From assembly GCF_000004075.3 (NCBI RefSeq), contig NC_026656.2, positions 20,346,607 through 20,410,606 on the forward strand: 64,000 nt of DNA, written 5' to 3'. The DNA comes from Cucumis sativus (taxonomy: Eukaryota; Streptophyta; Magnoliopsida; Cucurbitales; Cucurbitaceae). Positions 12,252 to 33,516 of the stretch are shown in pieces. A model generated the notes under the pieces. It searched no databases and was not told the DNA's origin. It was given only the letters and a program-made list of their open reading frames with translations. A program made the position numbers and the translations under genes. Position 1 is the stretch's first letter. Each line of letters opens with the position of its first letter.

Positions 12252-13518
12252 TTCTTTTTTCTTTCCTCTTTTATAAATAAATGAGGCTTACGAGTTATTA
12301 CTTAGCTATCTATTATGAAGTATGAACCTTTTTTAAAAAGTATATATATATTTATAATGTGGAAAGGAAAATAAATAATTAGGATTTGAGTTTGTGTATT
12401 TATTGGAGCTTGTCCTTCCTGGAAAAAGAGGTGATGAAACTACGTTAGAACTAATAAATAAATTGATGTTGGGATTAATGAATAAATAAGATCTCAGGTT
12501 CTCAACGTTTTAAAATTGTCGTATGTTTTTCAATCTCCACAATTATTTGAACTAAAATTAATTGATTTTGTAAATATATACAGCAAATGGAGAATGCAAA
12601 TTTGAATTTTCTGAGCCAATTTTAGATTTATAATTATAATGGTTGATAAATTATGTTTAAGCAATAAAATTAAAATCACAAACAGAAATCATAATTTAAT
12701 AACTATAAAGCTTCTTTATTAGTATTAATTCATTTTGCTATATTAAGCAAATTAGCTCTCTTCCACAAGGATTGATGACTCTATATACGATGCAATGTTA
12801 AGGTATGGGACTTTGTCTTTTAATAAATTATCGAAAATTGTTTTACGATAACTCATATGATTTGGTAAATTAAATATGTAAAATTTGTGTATTTGAGTTA
12901 GAACATGAATTTAAAAAAATAATAATAATTTATTGACACGAAACGCATAAAAGACGTTGAAAATTGACATCGTATATAAGAAAACTAATGTAACTTGTTT
13001 TACAATTTTGTAAATTAAATATACAAATATTTGTGTATTGGGTTTAGAATACGAATTTTTAAATAATAATAATAATAAATAACTTTCATAATCTTTTTCA
13101 CCTAATCCTTCTTCTAAACAAATATTATCATAACATTACCTATTATAATTCTTCTCCCAAACACATATTATATAACATTACCAATAATAAATTTTACCTC
13201 AAACACATTTATCATAACACTAGAATTATCATAATCATTTTTCCATCTCTTTTTTCCTCCCCAAATGTATCCTTAATATTTAAAATATAATCACTTTTTT
13301 CCTCCCCAAATGTACCTTAAGATTTAAAATATAAATTTTATTATATTTACAACTTTTTTTTTAATAAGAGCACGAATGCTATATTTGCAACTGTTCTTAG
13401 TTAAGTAGGCAATTTGACAAAAAAAAGAAATTATTAACATATTTTTTTGGAACAAATATCAATCCAAAAGTGGTACAATTAATAGTGATCACGTCCGTAT
13501 GGAACCATCAAAATAACA
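12252..13518. other. Spacer between NPF copy 2 and the third fragment
   Basis: The part up to about 12720 is the 3' flank of copy 2 and is repeated after the third fragment (about 13817-14280). From about 13080 to 13330 lies a repeat built of phrases such as 'aacacatattatataacattacc', which recurs at about 60220-60500. I see no gene. Confidence 0.6.
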
Positions 13519-13816
13519 CCCAAAAGCCATGTCCAGTGTAGCAATCTCTCTTTTGGGGCTGAGTTCGTGTGCAGGGAACTTGGCTGCTAGTTTTATAATG
13601 ACAACGGTTGATAATTTCAGTAAAACAATAGGAGTAAAGAGTTGGGTTTCAAGTAATATCAATGAGGGCCACAATGACTATTATTATTGGTTGCTTTTTG
13701 GTTTACTGGTTGCCAACTTTTTCTATTATCTGGCATGTAACAACTCTTATGGTCCTTCCAAGGAAGAATCAGAAGGTAGATCTAATGCTGAAGATAATAA
13801 CAAGACTGTAAATTAG
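13519..13816 (+). pseudogene. Truncated third NPF copy (C-terminal 98 codons)
   Basis: Homology to the fourth exon of the NPF genes begins abruptly at 'ccaaaagccatg' (13519) and runs to the stop codon at 13816. It corresponds to residues about 484-581 of copy 1. All earlier exons are absent, and the sequence upstream is unrelated. The open frame from the internal Met (13529) is uninterrupted, 95 aa, with WVSSNINEGH and YYYWLL. Coding sequence is closer to copy 1 (CAGNLAAS, NFSKTIGVKS, FYYLACNNSYGPSKEES), while the DNA after the stop is closer to the flank of copy 2. It cannot encode a working transporter; a short peptide cannot be excluded. Confidence 0.85.
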
Positions 13817-14700
13817 TTTTTTTTCCCTTCTTTTATAAATAAATGAGGCTTATTAAGTATGGATTGTGGAGAGAAAAGTAAACAATTAGGATTTGAGTTT
13901 GAATTCGAGTTTGTACTGTATTTACTAAAGCTTGTTCTTTGTGAAAAAAAAGGAGACGAATCAATAATGATAAATAAGATACCATGATTAATGAATAAAT
14001 AAGATCTCAGACTTTCACCATTCTAAAATTGTGGTGTGATCTTCAAATCTTACAATTATTTGAATTATTTGAACTAAAAATAAGTGCTTTTGTAAATATC
14101 TATATTTTTAACATTTGTTGAGGGTGCAAATTTAAATTCTGGACCTTTCAAAGGGCCGATATTATAATTACACACATTGATCATTTATAATTATAAGGTT
14201 GATAATTTAAGCAATAAAATTAAAATCACATACAAAAGATGTGATTAAATAATTAAAAAGCTTAATAGTTTAACAAAAAAAATTAGAGAAATTAACGTAA
14301 ATAACTAAATTGTTAAGCATTGATAAACATCTATTGGTATCTATAATTGATAGATATGGATAGAAACCAGTCGACATTTGTTAGTTTACCGTATTTTGTA
14401 AATATTTGAGTTTATTTTGCTATATTCGATAAATTACTCCCCTACACCTAAAAACTATTAAAGCTCCACAAGAATTGATGACTATATATGCATATATATA
14501 TATATACTATGCAATGTTAAGGTCTACCCAAAATGTTTTCACATGTGTTTTTAACTCAAAATGAGCTGAACCGTTTCATAGACAAGTAGCTGTTGCAAGG
14601 CGTTTGGGGAGGTTCAAGGACTAGACTGTATGTAACAGAGGTTGCTCGAACTCACACGAAATCGACAATTGAATTCACCGTAAGGCATGTGATGAGCATC
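13817..14700. other. 3' flank of third NPF fragment and spacer to VTE1
   Basis: Up to about 14280 this matches the 3' flank of NPF copy 2, for example the shared 'aagcaataaaattaaaatca' near 12657 and 14213. A repeat of GATAGA type lies at about 14325-14420, and a short AT run near 14490-14508. No gene is seen. Confidence 0.55.
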
Positions 14701-14705
14701 AGCAG

Positions 14706-22178
<7,473 letters not shown>

Positions 22179-22660
22179 CTCAATTGCCCAAAATAGAGCA
22201 AGAGGAGTTCGATTGAAAATCGAAATATATGCACATATATATTTATATCTCGACTCAGACTTTCCATGAAATTGAATTTCAGTTGGACTCTCCGATCAAA
22301 ATAGGAAAAACATCCCATTACTATGGTGCTCCATTAATTTTCATGATTTCTCACGGTAATAATTTCAAGAACAACTTGAAGTTGATTTGCTAAAATACAC
22401 TCTTCTATCAAGTAACGATATGATTTTTCCAAATGGTTCATCGCAAATAATTAAATGTAAAGTATCGATACATGACAATATTTTTTAAATTTTGAAAATA
22501 TAACAAGATTTACAAGAGTCAATTATAAAAATGATAAATGTGTATCATCAATATATAAAAACAAGTTTACTGCCAATAAACTATGCTGTATTATCTCCTG
22601 ATTACTGTCCATTGTAATTATTCTTATAAAATCGTCAGTTATTAACAAATTTAAAAATGG

Positions 22661-22707
<47 letters not shown>

Positions 22708-23099
22708 AGTAAAGGCTTATATGAATGGGGATAAATTCAAAAATTGAACTTTTATCACCTGAAACGGTCAGTCAATATAGTCATTACAATAAACTTAAGG
22801 TAAAGAATCTAGCAAGACACTGTTCATCTATAAGCCGAACAATTAATTGATATCAATCTAAGCAAAAATAGTGATGGCGATGAACTTTGGGAAGGATGAC
22901 TAAAGCTTGGCGTGCCTAAAATAAGAAGTACATGGTGGATTTGTAAACTATCCTGAAATGAAAATTAGTTTCTTTGTGAGCAAGAAAGAGAGACGGGAGG
23001 GTTGACAACCATCTCTCGGTTAACCTAGCCTTCTCCGTCTTCGAGACCAAGGGATAAAATCCAGGAATATGTTGAGCTTGAAGTAATCAGAACTGGAGA
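22179..23099. other. Spacer between VTE1 start and EMC1 end
   Basis: Contains the VTE1 5' leader and promoter (reading down from about 22350) and the EMC1 3' UTR near 23099. A run of 42 A occupies 22661-22702. The open frame at 22118-22318 overlaps the VTE1 first exon in another frame and looks like noise. Confidence 0.6.
22661..22702. repeat. Run of 42 A
   Basis: An uninterrupted poly-A tract in the VTE1-EMC1 spacer. It could be a relic tail of a retroposed sequence, but no recognisable body precedes it. Confidence 0.95.
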
Positions 23100-26000
23100 T
23101 CACTTCCATTTATCTTGTAGCTCTTTCCTCTCAGATAAAACCCATGTTGCAAAGATGGCTATCACAAGAGCAACAATAGTAATGAGAAGCAGCGCGTAGC
23201 TGAAATCTTCAGTTAGCGAATCATATGTCCTTGAGGGTGTAATCCTGGTAAAGAAGAGATCAACTCCATATGCAAATGCGAGGGTTGTCGACTCCAATTT
23301 GGCTGGAATGGTCACGATGCCTCGGAGACCTTCAACTTGAAGCGAGTGCGTCACATAGGTCTGCACAAACACAACCCAGTTCAAAAATAATGGTATCAGC
23401 TTAGAGAAGAGAGGAATTACCCTAACGAAGCCCTGGAGCCCAGAAAAATATCATTGACTATACCACATTGGCGTTTCCGGCATCCAACTACTTCGTTATT
23501 TCAAGGATTTCTACTTTCTAGGTAAAACACTAAGACCATGTTTGCTTCCTTGCAAATGTAATCCGGTCCCCATTTATTTATGCTTGTTGTTTAACAGCAT
23601 TATATAATCGTGATGAAAACCGTCATAAAAAAATGTAATACGATTGTGGAGGAGAGGGTTATCAATCAAATTATATTTGATTATTACGTGGGACCCACAA
23701 CCTTTTACTATAAGGTATGCACCGTTACTATAAAGATATTGAATATATCACATATACGTTACCTTTACCATTATCGTTACTGTTAGAGTTAAACGATAAC
23801 GAATAACGGTAACAATAAATGTTGCAAATTCGTAATTATAAGTAAACATGATAAAACAATCCAATCAAGTTTGTGATTGAGGCCATTATTATTGATCTAA
23901 CTAATAGAATCCCATTACAATAATACAAATTTTCATTACAGATTGGTAAATATGGTCTAATATCTTAATGTCGTTAACTAATTCTAGCAGTAGTTCGTGA
24001 ATTTAGCATTATCTTAACACTTTCAGTAATTGAATTGATAAGCATTTGGCATTCCCACGATTTCAACACAAACACTATTGCCAAAAACAATATAACAAAA
24101 TTAGATCTACAATTGATTTGTTATGTTGTGTCAATATGGGGAAAACCCGCAAGAAGCAAATTTTTATAGGAGGAAAAATAAGACAAATACCTGAGGAATG
24201 ATAGGCAAGGAATCAGTAAGAGGTATAACGCCTTCTTCTCTCTCAGCTTGTGAGGGATTGATAGATCGTCGAGGATCCAAGTATCGTTTGTCAAGAGCCA
24301 AAATCTGCAACAACTCACATTTAACACAACCAGAAAATACATTTTCAAAAAAAACAATAATCTAAATGGGGAACAAAGACTAAGCAATCAAGTATTCAGA
24401 AGTCAACCTGATCATTTATTGTACCAATCAGTAGCTGCTTTGATGTTATACCCTTAGATGTTGAGGTAACTGATATTTCTTTCACAGAATGAGTGAAAAA
24501 GTAGGATTGTGATTTAGCCAAAATTTCAGGTCGAGAATACGAAGAAATTGGTGTAGTCAGGTTATGCTTTCCAATAATAAGCTTCCAAACATCAATATTG
24601 TCCTGCAAATAAATTGACCCGTGTAAATAAATTGTCTAGTGGGTCCCATGTAAAATAAATTGACTTGTGTACATGTTGTCAAATGAGTGTACTGTGATAA
24701 TCATGTAATAGAGCATAAAGATTTGAGCAACACATTCACATACCGCACGAGATTGATCATAAATTTCAACAACTGACATCTCGTATCTGTGTGCTTTGAG
24801 ATTGAAGTAGTGATAGACAACCCAATTCTCACTAAACACCTACATAACATATAAATATGTGAGAAAAATTGAATTGATTCACGATGGAAGGAGTGAATGA
24901 ATAGGTTGGATAACTCACAGCATGAACTGGACCCGTTGAACCATGATGGGTCATTCTATGTAATATACGACCATTTACGATATCAATAAGATATACCACC
25001 AACCAGGAATCCTCTGGGGTTGTAGTTCCAATTTCACCACTGCTTTTTGGTGCAACAGTTGCCAAGAAGAGCAGATTTTTGGATATATATTTATACATCA
25101 CATCTTGGTCTGCTACAACCTTGGCTTGCGTATGAACCACCTAGAAGATAAAAATATACATATATTTGTTTAAAACACTTCCAAAAACCAGTGACAATAC
25201 ATTACAGGAGATTTTCTCAACACAAGAAAACAAGCAACACACAAAATCAAATGTATTGATGTCAATTAGTTTGGCCGTTAAGTGGGTTTCATGAGTTTGG
25301 TTGTTTCCTTGTTAATAATATTGCATTGAAATGAGGAAAACAGTAGAAGAGACATGAAGAACTATTTATTAATCTCTACTAGTTAATATTTTTAGGGTTC
25401 ATGTTTCTCGGGAACTCACATTTGGAGGTTAGACTCCTAGAGTATGTGTATCCTCAGATACTATTGTACTATACCACATACAACATTGTTTGTAAGTGGT
25501 GAACGATGGTAATTAAAATCTCAACTGAGAAACTAGTTTTTCAATCAAACTAATTCATGAGCAAATGCAAAAAAGAATAAACTTAAACCAAACGCAATAG
25601 TTCACTGGTAGTATGTACAATTATGTTCAGTAGATAAAAAATTGAAAGTTTAAGTGTGGGACTGTAGTAACAAACTCTAAATTCAGGATGGTTTTTGCAA
25701 GTTTCCGTAATATTAATAACTGTTACAATTGAAATATTACAAATTCTTCATAGAAACCATGGAGGCAACAAGTAAATCTAATTTCATGCATCATTGATAT
25801 TTAGTAAACAATTAAAAGGGTATTTTATACATTTGTAATTCTCACTCTTTCCCCCAACAAAATCAATCTGTATAAAAAAGTTAATCATTAATTTGAATGG
25901 AAGACCGCAGCCCGAATTAACTGTATAAAGTTTAAGTAGCATTACCAAAACAAATGTTCGGTAAATAGACCAAACAAAGAAAAATATCATGTGACAAACC

Positions 26001-29000
26001 CACAAAAGTAAAGTATCTTACCTCATTCAATTTTCTTGAAGCACTCGCAATGATTTTCTCTGACTCCGATGGAAGCATAATTAACCATACATCCTTGCTC
26101 TCAAAGCAGTAGTCGTCCACTACATCAACACACTTCCTCATTAATGCGTGCCCTTTAATGATGCCACTGTCAACCTCAACAGAATACCAGTATATGTTTG
26201 AAAATTCTGATTGCAGAATACCAATAGCTTCGGAAGTTTGTGGGTACAAATGAGCACGACTCTCAGCATCTATTAAAATATGAAGGCGTTGTTCTGTTGA
26301 ATCAGTAAATGGAAGTGGAATAACTTTTACAATGGAGTGAGTCTGGCTCGATGAACTAATCTCCTTCCCCGTGTAAGTGTCAACAAATGAAAGCAAACCT
26401 GGTCCATCCATACTTTGTTCACAACGGCCTACAATAAGTACAGATGGATTCTCATCCATAGCACGATGGTGGGGGTCTTGCCACTGATAAATATTGAGCC
26501 ATCTTGGAGCACAATCTTTTGATTTATGGAAAGGTTGCAGTAATCGAGACCATACGACACGGCCATCTCCAGAGTGCAAGGCAAAGAGTTTTCCTGATTT
26601 AGTCAGAACAATCAGCAGTTTCCGGAATCCATTGTGGTCCCTACTCATTTTGCTTTTGTCAGAACTCTTTAACCGCATATTTTGAATGGCTACCACATCC
26701 TCAGGGCTTGCAATCATTAAAGTTCCCTTGAGTTTCAGCAAATGTCCCTTTCAAAAACAAGGACATATTGTCAGAGAAGATGCCAGCATTTCGTTTTTAA
26801 ATAACTAGCCAAAGCAAGAAAAATAATAAAATATTCAAAGTAACAATCACCAAAATTATTAACTAAGAGGTTTAAAAAATATTACAACTTTAATTTAATT
26901 CATACAATTTCGAAAGGGTTGCATACCTGTAACCATTCAATGAGATTGTTCTCCACCTTTGTTATAGAAACACCCTTTTTTTCAACAGGCAGTTCAGATG
27001 TCACAACATTTACAATAGAGGCAAGACCGTCTTCCCTACTCCACACAATTTCACCTTGTTGTACTAACAACAGTGAATGGTCTTCCATGACAAGCAGAGC
27101 CCTGAATCCATGAGATCTGTCTGTCCGAATGTAGGAGTTCAAAAAAACCTTCTGGACAGATCCTCTTTGCTTATCGATTACTATATTTTCGTCAATAAAA
27201 TTAGTGCTCCAGTTATCAATAAGCTTGACAGTTAGATGCAGATGACTTCCCTCGTGATGAGCTAAAGCAGCTGCCTGCTGGTGCTCTGAAACTAAGAGAG
27301 CATCACTTACAGTGGCCTGACCGGGAATTTTATCCACCACCTCCAACTCACCTTCACCTTTTACTCGAACTAATGTTAAAAGAGAATTTACTTTAACAGC
27401 AAGTAACCCTGAAAGCTTTGAAGGCACTATTTCCATTGACCCAGAAAATTCATCAATGACAGGCGCAATAGGTGACAGTAGAATCCCAATTTCCCCATTC
27501 TTAAAGTTTATTATAACAAGATTTGACCTAGAAGTGTCCACGGTCACAAGCACATCATCAGAAACTGATACTAATTCTCCAGAAAAGCCACCAGAAAATG
27601 TGGCCGTCTGGTGCTTCAGCAACTCACCACTCTTAACATTTATTTTAAACTGATCGAGCTGGGTTGGGCTTGAAAATCCCACAGCATAAATGAATTCACT
27701 GTCAGGAAGCTGAATGATTTTTTGAATTTCTACACTGAAACAGTGATAAAATCAATAATGTTATTGATGGCACTGTGATTTTCATTTTTCAAAAGAACAT
27801 AAAATCTAGCACCAACCCCACAGATGAAATACCTGTTCTCTGTTAAGTCAATCTTCCAAATCACCTCACCATCAAGGGAGGAAACAGCATGCAGACAGCT
27901 TCTACTAAAAACTAGAATCACAGTCTCCTGGTTGGCTTTCAAACTTTTCTGTAAATTTTATGTCTTAAATTAACCAAATAGTTACTGGAGAAAAAAATGC
28001 AGAAGAACTTAATTTAGCACCAGTTAATCCACTGGAGATACTTCTAAGTTGTATGAAAGAACCAAATTCAGAAAATACAACATTTTGTTCTATAAGGAAG
28101 AGAAACAATGCATACCAACTAGAAGCAGCAAATAAAAAATCAAATCCTTAGATGATATCCACTTACTGGAACCAATAAAAATGACTTTGATGGACTGGTG
28201 CCCTGAAGAAAAGACTCCCACGCCATCTGGCCATCAGGAAGGTTCCACGCTCTTAAAAAATTCCCCTCGGATGAAAGAGAAACAACATCTGAAATTACAT
28301 CATTAAGCATTCAACAGTTATACTAAAGCTAAAAGTTGTATTGTAATACTTAATTGGTATTTCAACAGACATAAAGGACCAAATGTGAGCATAATTGGTA
28401 TTTACTATTGGCAACAGATAGAAGGAGCTAAGCATACTTCACATGCTATTGAGCAACAATTATGGATCAACAACCATTAAAGAGTAAATTTCTTTTACAA
28501 GAATACTCATGTGATGGAATACCAGTTGTTCCCACTCTCAGTAGCCGAAATCGAATACTACTGATATTACTAAGATGAAAATAACAATAATAACTACAGG
28601 ACAATATCATCGAATTGGTTTATAGCCGATTCGATGGACACTCTTCCCTCTCCTGCTATCCTTTCTTTCAAGAATATACAGAAAGATAACTCACCAAAAA
28701 GAAAAGCTACGCGTTCTCTCTTTCACTCCCCACCTACAGTGGTCCCCTGTTTCCTCTGTCACTCCACTCATTGTGGTCCCCACATGCGGTTACATAACTA
28801 ACTCCTTCTCCTGCTTCTCTTTCCTAATCTTTCTCCTACTGTATTGATGTATAATGGGTGGTCTAACATTGCATTCCCGGTCCAGTTTCACCTTGTTCTC
28901 AAGGTGGAAATCGGGGAAGGATTGCTGAAAGTCATCATAGCTTTCCCATGTGGCTTCATGATGCGGTAGACCCTTCCAACTCATTAAAACTTCCCATCCT

Positions 29001-32000
29001 CCTTTCTCGTTTTTCTGATAACTGAAGACCTCCTGGGGCACAGCCTTCCACTCATGATTTGCAGTCAAGAATGGCAAAAGCTCCTCGCTGTTCGCACTCT
29101 CCCCAAAGGCTCTTTTCAGCTGTGAAATATGAACACAGGATGAATTGTTGCTGCCGCCGGTAACTCCAGCCTATATGCAACCGGACCAATCCTCTTCACT
29201 ATTCGATACGGCCCGAAATACTTCGGTGACAGCTTTTCATTTCTTCTTTTCCGCAGTGATACTTGCTTGGATGGCCTAATCTTTAGGAACACCTTATCTC
29301 CTTCTTCAAATTCGACATGTCTTCTCTTCATATCGGCATAACTCTTCATTTTTTCTTAGGCTATGCGTAGATGTTCCTTCAAAGCACCCATGGCTACATC
29401 TCTTTCCTTAAGTTGCTCATCTAAAGCCGAGTTGGGAGTTTCACGATCTCCATAATATATCAGGGTTGGTGGTGTTCTTCCATAGACAGCTTGAAACAGT
29501 GACACCAGTATATACCAGTATTCGGCCCAAGACAACCATTTCATCCAATCTTTCGGTTTTTCCCACAGAAGCACCTTAAATAAATTTCTACAGATCTGTT
29601 GACAACCTCTGTCTGTCCATCTGTTTGGGGGTGGTATGTTGTGCTTCGGTTCAACTTCGTACCAGCTAAACGAAACAGCTCTTTCCAAAAATGACTCAGA
29701 AAGATCTTGTCTCGGTCAGAGACAATTGACTGTGGAAAGCCATGCAGTCTTACTACCTCCTTAACGAACAATTCAGCTACCATCTTAGCGTCAAAAGGAT
29801 GTTTAAGGCCGAGGAAATGAGCATATTTACTGAAGCGATCCACCACTACGAATATTACTTCAAACCCCATTGATTTAGGCAGTCCTTCAATAAAATCCAT
29901 GGATATATCCTCCCATACTCTATTTGGTATCTCTAGGGGGGTCAATAATCCTGCGGGTGACAATGCTAAAGTCTTATTCCGCTGACACGTAATACATTCT
30001 TCGCAATATTTTTTGACTTCAGCTTTCATTCCCACCGAAAACAACTCTCTTGTCAGCCTCTTATACGTTCTTAAGAACCCGGAATGACCTCCTAGGACCG
30101 AGTCATGATATGTGTGCATAATAGTAGGTATCAATGAAGAATTCTTCGCAATCACTAATCTCCCTTTGTATCTCAGTATTCCTTGTTGCAGAGTGTAATT
30201 CTTTACCTCCTCCTCCCTCTGAATCCTGTAGATTATATCTTTCAAGTAGTCATCCTTGTCAACCTCCTCTCTGATTACCTTTATGTCAACCAAGGTGGGG
30301 GCTGTTAGTTGGTTAAGATGGACAGTGGGTGGTACTCGTGAAAGGGCATCTGCTGCCTTGTTTTCCAAGCCCGGTTTATACACCACCTCAAATGAATAAC
30401 CCAACAATTTTGCAATCCACTTCTGATATTGCGGTTGTATGACTCTCTGTTCAAGTAGGAACTTAAGTGATCGTTGATCTGTCTTAACTATGAATGTCAT
30501 TCCTAACAAATAGGGTCGCCAACGTTGAACTGCCAGCACTACTGCCATTAACTCCCTCTCGTAAACTGGTTTGGCTCGGTCTCTCAAGGCTAGTGTATGG
30601 CTATAAAAAGCAATTGGTCTCTTGTTCTACATTAGCACTGCCCCCACCCCATAGCCTGACGCATCTGTCTCTACTTCGAATGGTGCATTAAAATCTGGAA
30701 GAGCTAATATAGGCATAGTGCTGTACAAAACGGCGATAGTACCCAGAAACCCTCAACTTCCCGAACATTTGTTGGAGTTGGTCACTGCTTGATTGCTCTA
30801 ATTTTTTCAAGGTCTACTTCTACTCCTTTTCCTAACAATGTGTCCCAAATACTCCACTTTTGAGTACGCAAAGCTGCATTTCTTTCTATTAGCAAACAGT
30901 TTATGCCTCCTCAATACTTCCAAAACTAATTCAATGTGCTGACAATGTTCCTCCAAGTTCCTACTATAGACTAGTATATCATCAAGTTGATGGAATACCA
31001 GTTGTTCCCACTCTCAGTAGCCGAAATCGAATACTACTGATATTACTAAGATGAAAATAACGATAATAACTACAGAACAATATCACCAAATTGGTTTATA
31101 GCCAATTCGATGGACACTCTTCCCTCTCCTGCTATACTTTCTTTCAAGAATATACAGAAAGATAACTCACCAAAAAGAAAAGCTACCCGTTCTCTCTTTC
31201 ACTCCCTTATTTATATTCACTCCCCACCTACAGTGGTCCCCTGTTTCCTCTGTCGCTCCACTCATTGTGGTCCCCACATGCGGTTACATAACTAACTCCT
31301 TCTCCTGCTTCTCTTTCCTATTCTTTCTCCTACTGTATTGATGTATAATGGGTGGTCTAACATCATGTTGTGACAAAGGTGTTCCAAGTTTAATATTTTT
31401 TTTCCACACTCCACTTCTTGAGGAAGAACTTAATGGAACAGTATAAGGAGAATTCGTGCACTACAGAGGACACTAGAATCAAGGGTAAGTATAGAGGACT
31501 TGAGAGTAAGATTGAAGATCTTCAGGTGCAGATTAGCTGAGAAGTCATAAGCTGACATGAAACAATCATTTTTTTGGGGGGAAACAACTGCATTGAATCT
31601 ACATGGGTTTTGTCACAAGGATTGGAACACAGTAACAGAATAAAGGTAATCTAAGCCGGCAAATTAAAAGTAAAAGAAAAAAAGGGGTAGCATGCAAAAG
31701 CATCAGCATGTTCACATGCTTTGAATAAAACTCCAAGTGAAATTTCCTTTGCACACAATAATCAATTCTAATAGAGGTTCATAACGGCAAGAAAAATGAT
31801 CTGGAGAGATATTCTACAAATAAAATATGTGTGCGAGGGCATTACATTTTCCAAGAACGAACTCAATTCCATCAATGGGATCATTAGGGCCAAGGACATG
31901 TCTCCAAACTGCACAGATACAATTAAAAAGTAAGACTTCAAACGAAAATCAAATGAACTATTCTCAAATGAAAGCCAACACTACCACATCGATATTTATT

Positions 32001-33089
32001 GATCATTTAACATCCAGATGCATCACTGTACTCTTTCTATGACCCGGTTAGTATGTGAATCATTTTAAATAATTGGATTATCCAAATCTTAGTAAATAAA
32101 TAGAATTTCATTGTGTTAATTTTCTTTTATGCAAGTTTGTTCTTATAGGTCGCTCACACAAAACATAAACTGTTCACATGTAAAAACTTGACTTCTTGAC
32201 TTAAATGTCTCCCAGATATTATGGGCTATAAGAAAAGCATCCTGGACAGAATTGATAGCCTTTGCTTATTATCAGGGGGGATTAAACACTTTTTTTCTTG
32301 AAACAAGACAGTTTCAAATTAACTTCAAGTCATTTTGTGATTGGTTCACCCAGTAAGAAAAAAATGCTAAAGGAATGTTGAGCTCACAAATCTCGCCATG
32401 CCGAAGATCAAGTGATGCAATTACATTCTCTTCTGTGGATACCACTACACGCTTTCGCCCTGATTTCGAAGAATGGAACAACGCGTGCTTCGCTTTTCCC
32501 AAGTACTGCTGACGCCTGCAATCGAGGGATCGATTATTACTCTTTAACAAATAGAACGAATTACCAGTTAAAAGCTATTAAAATTCAACTAAAAACTAAA
32601 AGCAAAGCAGTTGCTTGATAATAGGAAATCGATGAAAGACATTCCAAGTTCATTACGTGCAGTATTAGAGTCAAAATAGAATCCACGAGGCGCAAACTAG
32701 ATATACATCTTAAACTGGGCCTCCCTTGTTTTGTTAACATACTGGTGGAAAATTCGAAGAAAAGTATAAATCAACAAATGAATCCAAATGAAAACCCTGC
32801 TCGAATGAATTCCCAAAAACCCAAATATTCTAAGAATATACACACAAATACATAAAGAAACAACTAAATCAACTATACTAGCAGCTCAAGCATGAGGTAT
32901 ATTTGAATGGATAAGAAATTCTCCAATCTAAGAATTTCTACAAATTTCATCAACCAATAACAACTGAGGAATGAGAACTCACCAATCCATGAGTCCAACC
33001 TGATCTTCGTAAAGCGAAAACCCATAGTTGGCGAAAGAGGAAAATAACGTAAGGAAAAGAAGAAAAGAAAGCTTGATCGCCAAAACCAT
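23100..33089 (-). CDS. EMC1: ER membrane protein complex subunit 1
   Basis: Largest lumenal subunit of the EMC, which inserts tail-anchored and multi-pass proteins into the ER membrane. Exons in gene order: 33089-32983, 32515-32388, 31908-31846, 28288-28167, 27948-27833, 27734-26927, 26747-26022, 25140-24919, 24839-24744, 24602-24408, 24304-24191, 23360-23100; 2958 nt, 985 aa plus stop, close to the Arabidopsis homologue. Seen: hydrophobic signal peptide (residues 1 to about 25); PQQ-like beta-propeller part beginning [10 protein letters not shown] and including [24 protein letters not shown] and [15 protein letters not shown]-terminal EMC1 domain with [21 protein letters not shown] and [11 protein letters not shown]; a last transmembrane helix (about residues 950-972) and a charged tail ending KELQDKWK. 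Intron 3 (3557 bp) is swollen by a retrotransposon. The start is the ATG heading the signal peptide. Confidence 0.97.
28512..28868 (-). repeat. 3' LTR of the gypsy element
   Basis: 357 bp. On the minus strand it starts TGTTAGACC and ends TTCCATCA. It is nearly identical to 30988-31362 apart from scattered substitutions and one 18-bp length difference. The element's last open frame reads about 79 bases into this LTR before its stop. Confidence 0.95.
30988..31362 (-). repeat. 5' LTR of the gypsy element
   Basis: 375 bp with TG...CA ends. It has an extra 18 bases near 31206-31223 relative to the other LTR, looking like a small duplication next to 'cactccc'. It joins directly to RT sequence at 30987 with no primer-binding site. 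Confidence 0.95.
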
Positions 33090-33483
33090 GGCGACTTCAA
33101 CTCTGCCCTTCTCGCAGTGAGTGAGAGAGAGAGATCTGGGAATAACGAGGGAGCTCGCTCGTAGGACGATGCTAATAATCCATTTTTTGATATATTTATG
33201 CCGGCACTAAGTTATCAATGTAGTTTGTTTATTTATTTATTTTAGAAAAAATTCACAAGAAAAATTACAGTTTAATTTTATCGAATGGTTTTTTATGTAA
33301 ATATTGTTAATTTTATATTTTTTTAATTTTTCAAAACATTTGTTTGATCATAAGTTTTTTATAAAATAAAATAAATTAAGGTCACCAAGTTTAAACCTAC
33401 TATTGGATTAATTGTCTAATTATTTATAGGTAAAAAATATACCTATAACCACTTAGAAAGTTAATCCTAATTTTCTTTCGATT

Positions 33484-33516
<33 letters not shown>

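Larger units (their letters stand above)
28512..31362 (-). mobile_element. Internally deleted Ty3/gypsy (chromovirus-like) LTR retrotransposon
   Basis: 2.85-kb element in EMC1 intron 3, same orientation as EMC1. Both LTRs are present and the target duplication TCATG is exact (28507-28511 and 31363-31367). Going down the minus strand from the 5' LTR, the inside begins in the middle of reverse transcriptase (LDDILVYS), so primer-binding site, gag, protease and the first half of RT are gone. Then come RNase H ([23 protein letters not shown]), the integrase zinc region (GGHSG, CQRNK), an integrase core with its D, D, E residues ([25 protein letters not shown]), the integrase tail and a chromodomain-like end ([13 protein letters not shown]). 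Several stops and frameshifts lie in RT and after the integrase core. It cannot move by itself. Confidence 0.95.
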
